DNA from: Oscillospiraceae bacterium
Lineage (GTDB): Bacteria > Bacillota_A > Clostridia > Oscillospirales > CAG-272
NCBI GenBank assembly: GCA_015063445.1
Contig: SVUD01000003.1
Location: forward strand, 6,840-70,839
Direction: 5' to 3'
Length of the DNA stretch: 64,000 bases
The notes beneath the pieces are model-generated. The model ran no database searches and was not told the DNA's origin. It worked only from the letters and a program-made list of their open reading frames with translations. Shown here in pieces: positions 26,985-35,415 of this stretch; the stretch's first letter is position 1; each line of letters opens with the position of its first letter. Position numbers and translations under genes: made by a program.

Positions 26985-27022
26985 AGCCCGTCAGCGCAAA
27001 ATCAAGCGCTGACGGGCTTTTT
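26985..27022 (+). terminator. Strong terminator of the carbohydrate-uptake operon
   Basis: Perfect 13-bp stem AGCCCGTCAGCGC / GCGCTGACGGGCT with an 8-base loop, followed by TTTT. Confidence 0.95.
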
Positions 27023-27062
27023 ATGTTTAATCAAAGGAAACGTAATTTTATATTGTACATTA

Positions 27063-27105
27063 TTAAAAAAGAGCGACGCTGAGAGAAAAGACAGCTCGCT
27101 CTTTT
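27063..27105 (-). terminator. Terminator of the aromatic amino acid operon
   Basis: Perfect 10-bp arms AAAAGAGCGA (27067-27076) and TCGCTCTTTT (27096-27105); on the minus strand the stem is followed by a T-run. Located 56 bases after the DAHP synthase stop. Confidence 0.85.
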
Positions 27106-27160
27106 ACTGTATTTGTTGTATTTTGTTCAGCAAGGCTGAAATTCGTAATTGAAAAACCAA

Positions 27161-28192
27161 TCAAAGCATTTCGGCAAGATCGTAAACGAGTCTTTCGGTC
27201 TTTTCCCAGCCAAGACAGGGATCGGTGATAGATTTTCCGTATACCTCATCGGGAGAAATTTTCTGGCAGCCGTCCTCAATATAGCTTTCTATCATAAGTC
27301 CCTTAACGAGCTTTTTTAACTCGGGATTATAGCTTCTGCTTTCTGCTATTTCTCTTGCTATTCTTATCTGCTCAAGGTATTGCTTGCCCGAGTTTGCGTG
27401 GTTGGTATCAATTATACATGCGGGGTTTGCGAGTCCCGAGCTTGCATACATATCGCAAAGACTTGCGATATCCTCGTAATGATAGTTCGGGTGCGATTTT
27501 CCGTATTTATCCACGTAGCCTCTGAGGATTGCGTGAGCGTATGGATTGCCTTTACTCTCCACTTCCCAGCCTCTGTAGCAGAATATGTGCGAGGACTGAG
27601 CAGCCTTTATGGAATTCATCATAACGGAGATGTCGCCTGCGGTGGGGTTTTTCATTCCGACGGGAACGTCAAGACCGCTTGCGGTAAGTCGGTGCTGCTG
27701 ATTTTCAACGCTTCTTGCGCCTACCGCAACGTACGCTATAATATCCGAAAGATATCTGTGATTTTCGGGGTAAAGCATTTCATCAGCGCAGCCAAATCCG
27801 GTTTCTTCAATGGCTCTCATGTGCATTTTTCTTATAGCGACTATTCCTTTGAGCATGTCGGGGGCGCTGTTTGGATCCGGCTGGTGAAGCATACCCTTGT
27901 ATCCCTCGCCGGTGGTTCTCGGCTTATTGGTGTAGATTCGGGGAACGATAAATATCTTGTCCTTGACCTTTTCCTGAACACCCCTTAGTCTGTAAATATA
28001 GTCGAGAACCGAGTCCTCCTTGTCGGCGGAGCAAGGACCTATAACGAGTATAAATTTGTCGCTTTTTCCCGAAAAAATATCCTTCATTTCGCCAATGCAG
28101 GCGTCTCTTGTCTGTTTAACCGTCTCTGAAACGGGGAATTGCTCCTTGATTTCCATGGGAATAGGAAGCTTTCTGTAGAATTGCATATTCAT
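27161..28192 (-). CDS. aroG: 3-deoxy-7-phosphoheptulonate (DAHP) synthase, type I-alpha
   Basis: 343 residues. It condenses phosphoenolpyruvate and erythrose 4-phosphate, the entry step of the shikimate pathway, in the cytoplasm. Motifs of the E. coli AroFGH type are clear: VIGPCSADKED, RIYTNKPRTTGEGYKG, GARSVENQQHR and the C-terminal YGKSITDPCLGWE. The metal-binding His lies in DTNHANSGKQ. No ACT or chorismate mutase domain is fused. GAGG lies 8 bases before the ATG. It is the last gene of the operon, 63 bp after tyrA; placing the first enzyme last suggests translation or attenuation plays no special role in its order. Confidence 0.96.
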   Translation of the reverse strand: MNMQFYRKLPIPMEIKEQFPVSETVKQTRDACIGEMKDIFSGKSDKFILVIGPCSADKEDSVLDYIYRLRGVQEKVKDKIFIVPRIYTNKPRTTGEGYKGMLHQPDPNSAPDMLKGIVAIRKMHMRAIEETGFGCADEMLYPENHRYLSDIIAYVAVGARSVENQQHRLTASGLDVPVGMKNPTAGDISVMMNSIKAAQSSHIFCYRGWEVESKGNPYAHAILRGYVDKYGKSHPNYHYEDIASLCDMYASSGLANPACIIDTNHANSGKQYLEQIRIAREIAESRSYNPELKKLVKGLMIESYIEDGCQKISPDEVYGKSITDPCLGWEKTERLVYDLAEML

Positions 28193-28255
28193 AAAAATTA
28201 CCTCTTTTGCGTATGTTAAGTACCAACGTTAATAGGATACGCCGGTATGCGTTTT

Positions 28256-29125
28256 TTAATTGTCAGGCTTATCGAAAAGCTCTCTTTTCTTTGTCGCCTT
28301 TATCATCTCGGCTTTCATGCCATCAATATTACCCTCGGCGAGCATTGCTCTGAATTCTGTAAATTTATCGATAAACGAGTCGATCTCTTCAAGTAAAAAC
28401 TCACGGTTTAAATCAAATAACTCGCTCCACATAACCTCGTTTATCTTGGCGATACGGGTGAGATCTCTGAAGGAGTCTCCCGTGTATTTTTCAAGACCGT
28501 CCTTGTCGTTTGAGTTCATAAGCACGACCGCGATGCAGTGAGTAAGCTGAGAAAGAAAGGCTATCATCTGATCATGCTCCTTGATTGAAAGCTCACTGAT
28601 TTTTGAAAATCCGAGCGCTTCACCCAAGTTTTTGCAAATATTTATTGCGTTTTTTGTGTTTTTTTCCGTGGAAACAATGATATAATTTGCGCCTCTGAAT
28701 ATCTCGGCATTACTGAATTCAACGCCGCTTTTTTCTCGTCCTGCCATAGGGTGAGCGGAAATAAATTCCACGCCATCAGGCATAAGAGCTTGTACCTCAT
28801 AAACTATACCGCTTTTTATACCGGTAACGTCTGTGATGATCGAGCCGGGGGAAAAAAGGTGCCCGTGTTTTTCTACCCACTCTTTAAAAATGTGAGGGTA
28901 GAGAGCGAAAACTATCAGCTCAGATTCCTTGATAAGAGCCTCGTCAAGCTCGGTAGTACCGAATTCTATCATTCCGTGAGCGATAGCGTAATCTATATCC
29001 GAGGCGTTTTTGGTAATACATCTTACGTGTCTGAAGCCCGAATAAGTAAGCGCCTTTGCGTAGCCTCCTCCTATAACACCGAGTCCGACTATTAAAATTT
29101 TTGTATCCTTAGTTAATTCAGTCAT
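28256..29125 (-). CDS. tyrA: Prephenate (arogenate) dehydrogenase
   Basis: 289 residues. It oxidatively decarboxylates prephenate to 4-hydroxyphenylpyruvate in tyrosine synthesis. The Rossmann motif GLGVIGGGYAKAL begins at residue 14, the SAHPMAGREKSGVEF active-site loop is at about 118, and the catalytic-domain LSQLTHCIAV lies near 190. The length fits a monofunctional enzyme without ACT domain. Its ATG overlaps the aroA stop by 4 bases, so translation is coupled. Confidence 0.95.
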   Translation of the reverse strand: MTELTKDTKILIVGLGVIGGGYAKALTYSGFRHVRCITKNASDIDYAIAHGMIEFGTTELDEALIKESELIVFALYPHIFKEWVEKHGHLFSPGSIITDVTGIKSGIVYEVQALMPDGVEFISAHPMAGREKSGVEFSNAEIFRGANYIIVSTEKNTKNAINICKNLGEALGFSKISELSIKEHDQMIAFLSQLTHCIAVVLMNSNDKDGLEKYTGDSFRDLTRIAKINEVMWSELFDLNREFLLEEIDSFIDKFTEFRAMLAEGNIDGMKAEMIKATKKRELFDKPDN

Positions 29126-30327
29126 ACTTCAACCTCAATGCCTGCGTTTTTAATATCCGAGAAAAAGCCGGGATAGCTTTTATTTACCGCTTCAACACCG
29201 TCAATCGTGCCGCCGTATTTTGTAGAAAGCACAGCAAGAGACATCACTACTCTGTGGTCGTTATGAGAGCAAAGCGTTTCCTTTGGAGTGTGGAGCGCAG
29301 TCTTTTTAACTACTACGCTATCCTCGAAAATTTCTATATCAGCGCCGAATTTTCTTAGTTCAATAGCCATAGCCTCGGCTCTGTCGCTTTCCTTTATCTT
29401 AAGTCTCGACGTGGATTTGAAGACAGCTCCGTTATATTCGGCAGCCACTGTAAACAGTATCGGCGCGAGATCGGGGCAGTTTTCTATATCTATCTCGGGC
29501 GTTGAGTCACGTAAGAGCTTATAAAATTCTCGGTAAGCCTTGTCGCCCTGCTTTGAGGCATCGTTAAGTCCGAGAACCTCAAGCTTCGAGCCGAATAGGT
29601 TGAGCGCCTCAAGGAATGCCGCCCCCGAGTAATCGCCTTCAACCTCGGTAACGGTGCCGTTATAGGTCTGTCCTCCGGGAATTCTTATCGTAAGAGCGTC
29701 CTCGAAGTAAGCCTTGACTCCGAATTTTTCCAAGGCGTCAATGGTAAGATCCACGTAAGATTTACTTGCGAATGGAGGATTTATGCGTATAATACTGTCC
29801 GAGTCTGTAAGAGGCAGAGCAAAGAGAAGTCCCGTTATGAACTGACTGCTCACGTTTCCGTCTATCAAGTATTCTCCCGATGGAAGCGGTCCGTCAACTA
29901 TCAGAACGTTACCCGCCTTCTTTAAAAGAAGCTCACGCTCCTCGAAAATTTTTTCATAAACAGAAAGAGGACGGCTGAGCAGCTTTTCAGTACCCGAAAA
30001 AAGAGCCTTTGCGCCCGATAGAGCGGCAATAGGAATTATAAATCTCAGCGTGCTCCCGCTTTCACGGCAGTAAAGAAGTCCCGAGGGGGCGGCCTCTCTC
30101 ATATCCTTGCCAATAACCGTATAGGTATTTCCGTTTTCCGAAACGATAGCGCCAAGAGTACGAATGCAGTCAATCGTAGCTAAAACGTCCTCGGACCTTG
30201 TGATGCCCGAAATCACGCTTTTTTCCTCCGAAAGAGAGGCGGCTAAAAGAAGTCTGTGCGCAATGCTCTTTGAGGTTGGAGCGTTTATTTTACCCTTAGC
30301 GACGCTCGGCTTTATGACCGCCCTCAT
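29122..30327 (-). CDS. aroA: 3-phosphoshikimate 1-carboxyvinyltransferase (EPSP synthase)
   Basis: 401 residues. It joins shikimate 3-phosphate and phosphoenolpyruvate. Motifs: PTSKSIAHRLLLAASL (substrate-binding Lys, near residue 18), RESGSTLRFIIPIA, GDYSGAAFLEAL, KESDRAEAMAIELRKFG and HNDHRVVMSLAVL. The region where class I enzymes have LNGAGTAMRP reads CRESGSTLRF, as in the short Gram-positive forms. The start overlaps aroQ by 4 bases. Confidence 0.96.
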   Translation of the reverse strand: MRAVIKPSVAKGKINAPTSKSIAHRLLLAASLSEEKSVISGITRSEDVLATIDCIRTLGAIVSENGNTYTVIGKDMREAAPSGLLYCRESGSTLRFIIPIAALSGAKALFSGTEKLLSRPLSVYEKIFEERELLLKKAGNVLIVDGPLPSGEYLIDGNVSSQFITGLLFALPLTDSDSIIRINPPFASKSYVDLTIDALEKFGVKAYFEDALTIRIPGGQTYNGTVTEVEGDYSGAAFLEALNLFGSKLEVLGLNDASKQGDKAYREFYKLLRDSTPEIDIENCPDLAPILFTVAAEYNGAVFKSTSRLKIKESDRAEAMAIELRKFGADIEIFEDSVVVKKTALHTPKETLCSHNDHRVVMSLAVLSTKYGGTIDGVEAVNKSYPGFFSDIKNAGIEVEV

Positions 30328-30758
30328 TGCGCGCCTCCGATAATCATATCGCAGGCATCAAGATATCCTTCAAATCCCTTACCGCTTATAGTAGCAACAG
30401 CGGCACGTCTTATATAGCTTATCTGTCTGAAGTCCTCGCGCTCTTCTATTTTTGAAATATGAACCTCAACCGTCGGAAGCTTTACAGAAAGCACCGCGTC
30501 AAGCAAGGCTATGCTCGTATGAGTATAAGCGCCGGGATTTATAACTATTCCGGAAGCGCCCTTAAAGTAAGCCTCATGTATTTTGTCAACGAGGTCGCCC
30601 TCGTGATTTGATTGGTAAAAAACCGTCTCAACACCCTGATTTTCGCAGTGCTTTTCTATAAGAGAACAAAGCTCATCGTAGGTCTGATTGCCGTATTTTT
30701 GAGGCTCTCTTATGCCAAGCATATTGAGATTAGGTCCGTTAATAACGTATATTTTCAT
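30324..30758 (-). CDS. aroQ: 3-dehydroquinate dehydratase, type II
   Basis: 144 residues, the normal size of the dodecameric type II enzyme. NGPNLNMLGIREPQKYG holds the active-site Arg and catalytic Tyr, NPGAYTHTSIALLDA the Asn/His, and VEVHISKIEEREDFR the second His/Arg pair. Cytoplasmic, third step of the shikimate pathway. It follows the aroE-aroK fusion after 30 bp. Confidence 0.96.
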   Translation of the reverse strand: MKIYVINGPNLNMLGIREPQKYGNQTYDELCSLIEKHCENQGVETVFYQSNHEGDLVDKIHEAYFKGASGIVINPGAYTHTSIALLDAVLSVKLPTVEVHISKIEEREDFRQISYIRRAAVATISGKGFEGYLDACDMIIGGAQ

Positions 30759-30788
30759 ATCGGTTCTCCTCGTGGATAGCCCAAATTT

Positions 30789-32030
30789 TTAACTCTTTAA
30801 GAAATCGGAAATTATTTGTTCCGCTACGGCGCTTGGCTCCTTTGAGCAGTCAATTACGACGTCTGCGGAGGACTTGTATATCGAGTATCTCTCTTTAAAT
30901 CTCTTTTCAATCGCTTCTCTTGTCGAAGCGGTAGGTCTGTCTTTAGTGGGTAAAAGCATTTCAAGAGGTCTGTCTAAAAAGTATAGTTTTCCGTTCTGGC
31001 GAAGAGCGTGCACGTTTTCTCTTCTGAGAACGGCGCCGCCGCCCGTAGCTATTACCGAAGCGCTCGAAGAGGAGGCTTTTTTTACCGCCTCTGTCTCCAT
31101 ATCACGAAAGGCTTCTTCACCGTCGGTTTTGAAAATCTCACTTATAATTCTTCCAGAGTCAGCTGTTATGATGCTATCCGTGTCAAGAAAAGTCCTTGAA
31201 AGCTTCTTTGCAAGAATTTCTCCCACCGTACTTTTTCCTGAGGAGGGCATACCGATAAGAACTATGTTTTTCTTCTCGTTTTCTATTTTTTTGAAAACCT
31301 CTTCCGAAAGAGCTTCGTGGTATGTTGTATCGAGAAAATGCTCGGAGGCGCGAATGCCTTGCATAACGAGCATATATAGACCTCCCGAAGCCTTGATGCC
31401 TCTTGCCTCTGCCTCAAGAATAAGCGGCGTTTTAAGAGGATTGTATATAGCGTCAATTACGCCGGAAAGTTTTGGAAACTTTGAAATGTCTATAGGTTTG
31501 TCGAAAATGTTCGGATACATTCCAACGGGTGTGGTGTTTATGATAACATCGGCGTCCGTATGATATTTGTAAACATCAGTATACAAAACAGTGTCTTTTC
31601 CGTCTTTTCTTGATGCTTTTATTATCTCTTTTGCTCTGTTTGCTTTAGAAACCGCAAATGCGGTTTTTGCCGTTCCGCCGCTGCCGAGAATTAAAACCTT
31701 CTTTCCATCGAGTGAAATGCCCGCGCGAGATAGAAGCGCATTCATTCCGTAAAAATCGGTATTGTATCCAAAGAGCTTACCGTCTCTTTTAACAATCGTA
31801 TTTACAGCACCGATAAGTCGCGCACCTTCATCGATATACGAGAGGTAGGGAATTACGGTTTCCTTGTATGGAATGGTGACGTTAATAGCGAGAAAGTCGT
31901 TTCTTTTCATAAACCCGTCGACCTCGTCGGGACGAAGCTCGCAAAGCTCGTATTCGTAGTCTGCGATATGTGAATGTATTTCCTTGGAGAAGCTATGTCC
32001 GAGATGCTCGCCAATGCAACCGTATTTCAT
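30789..32030 (-). CDS. aroE-aroK: Bifunctional shikimate dehydrogenase / shikimate kinase fusion (AroE-AroK)
   Basis: 413 residues. Residues 1-245 are shikimate dehydrogenase: GEHLGHSFSKEIH (shikimate Ser pair), NVTIPYKETVIPYL with the catalytic Lys, GAVNTIV, YNTDFYGM, the NADP motif LGSGGTAKTA and GLYMLVMQGI near the end. A short linker (EVFKKIENEKK) leads to shikimate kinase from about 252: Walker A IGMPSSGKSTVGE, DTD, FRDMETEAV and TGGGAVLR. Both active sites look intact, so the fusion carries out two consecutive steps. The usual separate aroE and aroK genes are not present nearby. It lies 7 bp after aroC. Confidence 0.95.
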   Translation of the reverse strand: MKYGCIGEHLGHSFSKEIHSHIADYEYELCELRPDEVDGFMKRNDFLAINVTIPYKETVIPYLSYIDEGARLIGAVNTIVKRDGKLFGYNTDFYGMNALLSRAGISLDGKKVLILGSGGTAKTAFAVSKANRAKEIIKASRKDGKDTVLYTDVYKYHTDADVIINTTPVGMYPNIFDKPIDISKFPKLSGVIDAIYNPLKTPLILEAEARGIKASGGLYMLVMQGIRASEHFLDTTYHEALSEEVFKKIENEKKNIVLIGMPSSGKSTVGEILAKKLSRTFLDTDSIITADSGRIISEIFKTDGEEAFRDMETEAVKKASSSSASVIATGGGAVLRRENVHALRQNGKLYFLDRPLEMLLPTKDRPTASTREAIEKRFKERYSIYKSSADVVIDCSKEPSAVAEQIISDFLKS

Positions 32031-32037
32031 TGCGGCT

Positions 32038-33129
32038 TTATCCTTTCAAAAAATCTGTTCCGAAGCGAGTGACCAAAAGATCGCCGATAGCGATGGCAGT
32101 AACAGCGTCAATTACCGCGCGCGCCCTGTGAACGATTGCGGGATCGTGCCTGCCGCCAACGGATATCTTAACGTTTTCACCGCTTTTGAGATCAACCGTA
32201 TCCTGTTCCTTTGATATTGAGGGAGTGGGCTTGATAGCCGTTCTGAAAAATATCGGCATTCCGTTTGTAATTCCGCCGATAACACCGCCGTTTGAATTTT
32301 TTGCGGTAACGACCTTACCGTCAGCGTAGCGATACGGATCATTCGCCTCGCTACCGTATTTTGCCGCTAACGCGAATCCGTCTCCGAATTCTATACCCTT
32401 AACTGCCGGAACAGAGAATACCGCGTGCGAAATAACACCCTCAATTGTGTCGAACCAGGGCTCGCCAACACCGGAAGGAACGCCCGTAACAACTGTCTCG
32501 AGAACACCGCCAACGCTGTCAAGCCTTTCACGCGCGCCAAGTATCTCGCTTTTCATTCTTTCGGCGGCATCGGTGTCAAGTGCGGGGAAGAGTGAGTCGT
32601 TAAGGAGCGCTATATCGCTCTCAATGTCTAAAAAATCTCTGTCTTTTATTCCGTGAAGCGATTTGATATGCGTGCCTATTTTTATTCCGAGTCCTTCAAG
32701 AGCATATCTTATTATCGCTCCGGCAGCCACTAACGGCGCGGTTATTCTGCCGGAAAAATGACCTCCGCCCGCCTTATCCTGATATCCGTGATACTTATAC
32801 TCTGCGGTAAGGTCTGCGTGCGATGGACGGGGCGTAAATTCATAATCGGCATAAGCCGAGGAGTTTTTGTTTTCGTTTTCTATAAGAATACATATCGGAG
32901 TGCCCTCCGTGATTCCGTTTTTAACACCCGAGAGAAAGCGGGGTTCGTCTGATTCCCTTCTCGGAGTAGAAATATCGGAGCGAGCAGCTCTTTGAAGAAG
33001 AGCGTTTTTTAAATAATCCGTATCAATTTTTATTCCGGGGGCTAATCCGTCGATAACGCAACCGATAGCTTCTCCGTGGCTCTCTCCGAAAAGAGTGACT
33101 GAAAGATTATTTCCAAAGGTGTTTTTCAT
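32038..33129 (-). CDS. aroC: Chorismate synthase
   Basis: 363 residues. It makes chorismate from EPSP and needs reduced FMN. Signatures: FGESHGEAIGCVIDGLAPG at residue 15, RRESDEPRFLSG, DKAGGGHFSGRITAPLVAAG and GGRHDPAIVHRARAVIDAV near the C-terminus. The ATG at 33129 has AGGAG 6 bases upstream; an in-frame start 21 bases earlier is less likely. An 87-bp gap to aroB contains a small CGGTC/GACCG hairpin. Confidence 0.96.
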   Translation of the reverse strand: MKNTFGNNLSVTLFGESHGEAIGCVIDGLAPGIKIDTDYLKNALLQRAARSDISTPRRESDEPRFLSGVKNGITEGTPICILIENENKNSSAYADYEFTPRPSHADLTAEYKYHGYQDKAGGGHFSGRITAPLVAAGAIIRYALEGLGIKIGTHIKSLHGIKDRDFLDIESDIALLNDSLFPALDTDAAERMKSEILGARERLDSVGGVLETVVTGVPSGVGEPWFDTIEGVISHAVFSVPAVKGIEFGDGFALAAKYGSEANDPYRYADGKVVTAKNSNGGVIGGITNGMPIFFRTAIKPTPSISKEQDTVDLKSGENVKISVGGRHDPAIVHRARAVIDAVTAIAIGDLLVTRFGTDFLKG

Positions 33130-33216
33130 TTTCTGCTCCTTATAAGTCACGGTCTTGCGACCGCTTTTTAGTGTTGCTTGAAAGCTCGACAGGTTGAAGA
33201 AAATCGGCGCTCAGAT

Positions 33217-34239
33217 TCAGCCCTTATCGAGATAGTCCTTAATATGCTTTTCAAGTGTGTCGAAGGATATGTTTTCAAGTCTGTAGCTGCCGATTTTGTC
33301 AACGAAAACGGCAGACGTTCCCGTTGAGTTGCCCTTTTTATCATGGCGCATAAATTTAAACGCGCTCTCCGTGTCAACGCTATGGCTTGTCGGAAGATTC
33401 ATTTCCAAAAGTAACGGAATAAGTCTCTTTCTTACGCTATCCGAGGACATAGGAAGCATACCGAGAGCCACGCATTCACCGTGATAAAGATCACTCGAAG
33501 CCTCTATTCCGTGACCGAACGTGTGCCCGAAATTGAGTATCTTCCTTAAAGAGCCTTCCTTTTCGTCGGCTTCAACAATCTGCTTTTTTATAGCTACCGC
33601 GCGAGCGATAACCTCGGCAATATCGGTTTTCCATAAGCCGCCCTCAAGAAGAGAAAAAAGCTCCTCGTCAGAGGTTAAAGCCATCTTCACAACCTCGGCA
33701 AGTCCCGCTGAAAGCTGGCGGGGGTCAAGCGTTTTTAAAACGCTCGTATCTATGATAACGCCTCGAGGCTGATGAAATGCTCCAAGTATGTTTTTAACAC
33801 CCTCAAAATCTATCGCGCATTTGCCGCCGATAGAAGAGTCCACCATTGAAAGAAGCGTCGTGGGTACGTTATAAAAGTCAATTCCACGCATATATGAAGC
33901 GGCTGCATAGCCTGCGATATCACCGACAACTCCACCGCCAACAGCAACTACAGCATCTCCTCTTTGCATTCCAAATGAAAGCAATTGTTTACAAATAAAT
34001 GCAAAAATGTTGATGTTTTTATTAATTTCTCCATTTGGAATGGTTATGATTGTTGATTCCTTCGAAAGCGAAGCGATGGATTTTGAGTATTCGCATGGAA
34101 CACCCGAGTCGGTAACTATCGCAATTTTTCTTTCGAGGTTAAAATATTCGTTCGCGCGGGAGAGTATACCGTGTCCTATATGAACGTTATAGCTCCTTTC
34201 CCCAAGCTCGATTTTTAAAATTTTGTTTTCGCTTTTCAT
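33217..34239 (-). CDS. aroB: 3-dehydroquinate synthase
   Basis: 340 residues. It converts DAHP to 3-dehydroquinate with NAD+ and a divalent metal. The NAD/substrate region reads VGGGVVGDIAGYAAASYMRG and PTTLLSMVDSSIGGK, with NFGHTFGHGIE providing metal-binding His. The C-terminal end (KHIKDYLDKG) is normal. 18 bp follow pheA, so co-transcription is certain. Confidence 0.96.
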   Translation of the reverse strand: MKSENKILKIELGERSYNVHIGHGILSRANEYFNLERKIAIVTDSGVPCEYSKSIASLSKESTIITIPNGEINKNINIFAFICKQLLSFGMQRGDAVVAVGGGVVGDIAGYAAASYMRGIDFYNVPTTLLSMVDSSIGGKCAIDFEGVKNILGAFHQPRGVIIDTSVLKTLDPRQLSAGLAEVVKMALTSDEELFSLLEGGLWKTDIAEVIARAVAIKKQIVEADEKEGSLRKILNFGHTFGHGIEASSDLYHGECVALGMLPMSSDSVRKRLIPLLLEMNLPTSHSVDTESAFKFMRHDKKGNSTGTSAVFVDKIGSYRLENISFDTLEKHIKDYLDKG

Positions 34240-34257
34240 AAAAAGCTCCCGTAAAAA

Positions 34258-35340
34258 TTATTTGCGGTAAGAACCTACTACCTTTACCTTAGCGCAGTAT
34301 TCCTCAAGGTCCTCAATCATTCTTTTTCCCTCTTTTGAGCTGATGTTTCCCTCAGCCTCAATGTAGAAATAATATTCCCACATAAGCTCCTTCATAGGTC
34401 TTGAGCGAAGAGTACGCATGTTGAAATTGTGCTTACCGATAATGTCAAGCGCCTTTGCGAGAGCGCCTGCCTCGTTTCTTACTGTAAAGAGTATTATACT
34501 GTAAACGCCGGAGGATGTGTCGTTGTGCTTATGCTCAGAGCGTGAGAAGGTAGCGAAGCGTGTAGTGTTAGTTCTCGATTCGTTTATGTTTTTCTCGAGT
34601 ATCTTAAGTCCGAAAAGCTCTGCCGCCGATTCACTTCCGATAGCCGCAAGCGTCTTGTCATTTTGCTTTGCGACGTACTCTGCCGCCAGCGCTGTATTTT
34701 CGTATTCCATTTCAGTAAAGCCGTGGCTTCTGATATAAGTATTGCATTGAGCTAAGGCTTGCGGGTGGCTGACGACGGTTTTAATATCTGACATCGTAGT
34801 GCCCTCCGGAGCTATAAGGCAGTGCGAAATATCAACGTCGATTATTCCGTTCACGAAGAGCGGACCCGAGAACATAAGGTCGGTAACTGCGCCAACCTCG
34901 CCGTTATAGCTGTTTTCGATAGGAAGGACGACCGCATCGCATTCACCTATAACGCAGGCGTTGTAAGCTTCCTCAAAGTTTGCGTATGCAATCTTCCTTG
35001 CGTTTGGGAAGCTCTTACAAGCGGCAATATAAGCGAAAGCTCCGGCAACGCCCGAGTAAGCAACCTTCATTCCGTTTGTCAGCATATCCTGATAGCTTCT
35101 CGAAACTGCCATATTACCTTGAAGAAAGCTTACGTAATACGGACGAAGCTGCTCGTCGGGAAGCTGCGATGCGTTTTTCTCTATAACCTCGTTTTCTCTT
35201 GCGGAGTCAAGAATAGGGAGTCCGTGTGCTATTTTATATTCGGCAACCTCGTGCGCCGCCGCCATTCTTTTTGCGAATAGCTCGCGCATTTGTTTGTCAA
35301 TTTCATTTATTTCTTTTCTTACTTCGTTTAAATCTTTCAT
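34258..35340 (-). CDS. pheA: Bifunctional chorismate mutase / prephenate dehydratase (P-protein)
   Basis: 360 residues. Residues 1-85 are an AroQ-type chorismate mutase (EINEIDKQMRELFAKRM; KIAHGLPILD). Residues 90-270 are prephenate dehydratase (VAYSGVAGAFAYIAA; LPIENSYNGEVGAV; NTTRFATFS with the catalytic Thr-Arg-Phe). Residues 280-355 are a regulatory ACT domain (TVRNEAGALAKALDIIGKH; LRSRPMKE, the phenylalanine-binding ESRP variant). Phenylalanine feedback is therefore expected. This is the only chorismate mutase seen in the operon and also feeds tyrA. Confidence 0.96.
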   Translation of the reverse strand: MKDLNEVRKEINEIDKQMRELFAKRMAAAHEVAEYKIAHGLPILDSARENEVIEKNASQLPDEQLRPYYVSFLQGNMAVSRSYQDMLTNGMKVAYSGVAGAFAYIAACKSFPNARKIAYANFEEAYNACVIGECDAVVLPIENSYNGEVGAVTDLMFSGPLFVNGIIDVDISHCLIAPEGTTMSDIKTVVSHPQALAQCNTYIRSHGFTEMEYENTALAAEYVAKQNDKTLAAIGSESAAELFGLKILEKNINESRTNTTRFATFSRSEHKHNDTSSGVYSIILFTVRNEAGALAKALDIIGKHNFNMRTLRSRPMKELMWEYYFYIEAEGNISSKEGKRMIEDLEEYCAKVKVVGSYRK

Positions 35341-35370
35341 ATACTGCCTCGATGTAGTTTTATTAATGCT

Positions 35371-35403
35371 ATGAAAATCTTACTAAAACGTACGGATTTT
35401 CAT
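35371..35403. repeat. Inverted repeat between the aminotransferase and pheA
   Basis: Perfect 9-bp arms ATGAAAATC (35371-35379) and GATTTTCAT (35395-35403) in the 75-bp gap. No T-run follows on the minus strand, so it is not a clear terminator. It could trim transcription or stabilise the downstream message. Confidence 0.45.
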
Positions 35404-35415
35404 AAATCGGCTTGC

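Noticed and set aside
28200..28255. Possible T-box or leader between tyrA and DAHP synthase
   Set aside because: The 63-bp gap is too short and shows no specifier-loop or TGGNACCGCG-like element.
30874..31563. 229-codon plus-strand frame across the aroE-aroK gene
   Set aside because: Antisense to a strong bifunctional enzyme gene; no homology pattern.
33130..33216. CGGTC/GACCG hairpin between aroB and aroC as operon terminator
   Set aside because: The T-run is on the opposite strand to the operon and the stem is only 5 bp.
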